Below are positions 4,650 to 5,002 of a stretch of DNA of 5,002 nucleotides, piece by piece; the first letter of the stretch is position 1; each line of letters opens with the position of its first letter. Under the pieces are notes generated by a model that did no database searches, had not been told where the DNA came from, and saw only the letters and a program-made list of their open reading frames with translations. The translations under genes were made by a program, and so were the position numbers. The stretch comes from Cytophagia bacterium (GTDB taxonomy: Bacteria > Bacteroidota > Bacteroidia > Cytophagales > Cyclobacteriaceae), in assembly GCA_013373005.1 (NCBI GenBank), contig JABXIP010000227.1:1-5002 (forward strand), in the 5' to 3' direction.

Positions 4650-5002
4650 ATGACTTACACAGAAAAGGTTCATCAATCAGTTCAGTTTATTCAATCCAAA
4701 ACCAATTTCACTCCGCAATTCGGAATTATTCTTGGAACGGGCCTGGGTGCTTTGGTAGATGAAATTGATGTCATCGATGAAATCCCTTATGACCAGATAC
4801 CCAATTTCCCGGTTTCTACGGTAGAGAGTCACAAGGGTAAATTGATCTTCGGAGAGCTAGCCGGAAAGAAGGTAGTAGCCATGCAAGGGCGCTTCCATTT
4901 CTATGAAGGCTACAACATGAAAGAAGTGACTTTCCCTGTAAGAGTGATGAAGCTGCTAGGCATTGAAAAACTGTTTATCTCCAATGCAGCAGGAGGGGTA
5001 AA
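4650..5002 (+). CDS. punA: Purine nucleoside phosphorylase, trimeric type, N-terminal part (runs off window)
   Basis: The enzyme cleaves purine nucleosides, typically inosine and guanosine, with phosphate to give the free base and ribose-1-phosphate in purine salvage. I translated 117 codons from the ATG at 4650; the frame is open to the window end. Motifs match the trimeric family at a constant offset of three from human PNP. G29-TGLG-33 is the phosphate loop, with T30 in place of human S33. Other matches are H61 (human H64), G80-RFHFYEGY-88 carrying R81, H83, Y85 and E86, and N112-AAGG-116 (human N115, A116). About 110 numbered residues of these motifs are covered, leaving the C-terminal base-specificity residues unseen, so guanosine versus adenosine preference cannot be judged. 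An in-frame TAA at 4629-4631 excludes an upstream extension, and no other ATG lies between. No Shine-Dalgarno box is visible. The symbol punA is used for the family; some annotations use deoD or pnp. Confidence 0.95.
   Translation, partial: MTYTEKVHQSVQFIQSKTNFTPQFGIILGTGLGALVDEIDVIDEIPYDQIPNFPVSTVESHKGKLIFGELAGKKVVAMQGRFHFYEGYNMKEVTFPVRVMKLLGIEKLFISNAAGGV

Noticed and set aside
4451..4651. A 66-codon minus-strand frame in the intergenic region, overlapping the phosphorylase start
   Set aside because: It resembles no family I know, overlaps the phosphorylase ATG and covers the palindrome and the long hairpin, whose arms dictate part of its sequence. It is more likely chance in regulatory DNA.

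Overview
The window is most likely chromosomal DNA of a member of the Bacteroidota, probably a Cytophagales-like lineage. The phylum call rests on four observations. The FtsZ has a very long charged linker and a terminal FLHDNVD extension, which I recall as typical of the phylum. The start codons of the division genes are preceded by A-rich sequence without a Shine-Dalgarno box. There is a TAnnTTTG-type promoter box near 4440. The intergenic region also carries a GTCC/GGAC-type palindromic repeat of a kind I associate with these genomes. The order-level placement is a guess.

Layout. Positions 1-3707 are the distal part of the division and cell-wall (dcw) cluster, all on the + strand. It holds the C-terminal 113 codons of ftsQ, complete ftsA 8 nt later, a small four-helix-bundle gene of the 23S rRNA intervening-sequence/Avd-like family (1737-2090), and complete ftsZ (2145-3707). 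A good rho-independent terminator (3752-3784) closes the cluster. It is preceded by one hairpin and followed by another. Positions 3844-3892 hold a compact palindromic repeat that runs into the stop codon of a minus-strand gene. That gene (3892-4419) encodes a flavodoxin-fold NADPH-dependent FMN reductase. A 230-bp divergent intergenic region (4420-4649) contains a candidate promoter for the reductase, a perfect 12-bp palindrome and a 12-bp perfect hairpin. After it, a trimeric-type purine nucleoside phosphorylase starts at 4650 and runs off the window.

How the genes work together. FtsQ, FtsA and FtsZ are divisome proteins: FtsZ forms the ring, FtsA anchors it to the membrane, and FtsQ belongs to the periplasmic FtsQLB regulatory subcomplex. 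The reductase and the phosphorylase look like separate housekeeping transcription units.

The most unusual feature is the four-helix-bundle gene between ftsA and ftsZ. Sequences on either side form an imperfect inverted repeat (17 of 23 positions, 1668-1690 versus 2107-2129), each side can fold into its own hairpin, and the right side is built of 7-bp tandem repeats. This resembles the organisation of 23S rRNA intervening sequences, where a related ORF lies within a stem, but here the cassette sits in a division operon. A transferred cassette is an inference from this layout; no transposase or reverse transcriptase is present in the window.
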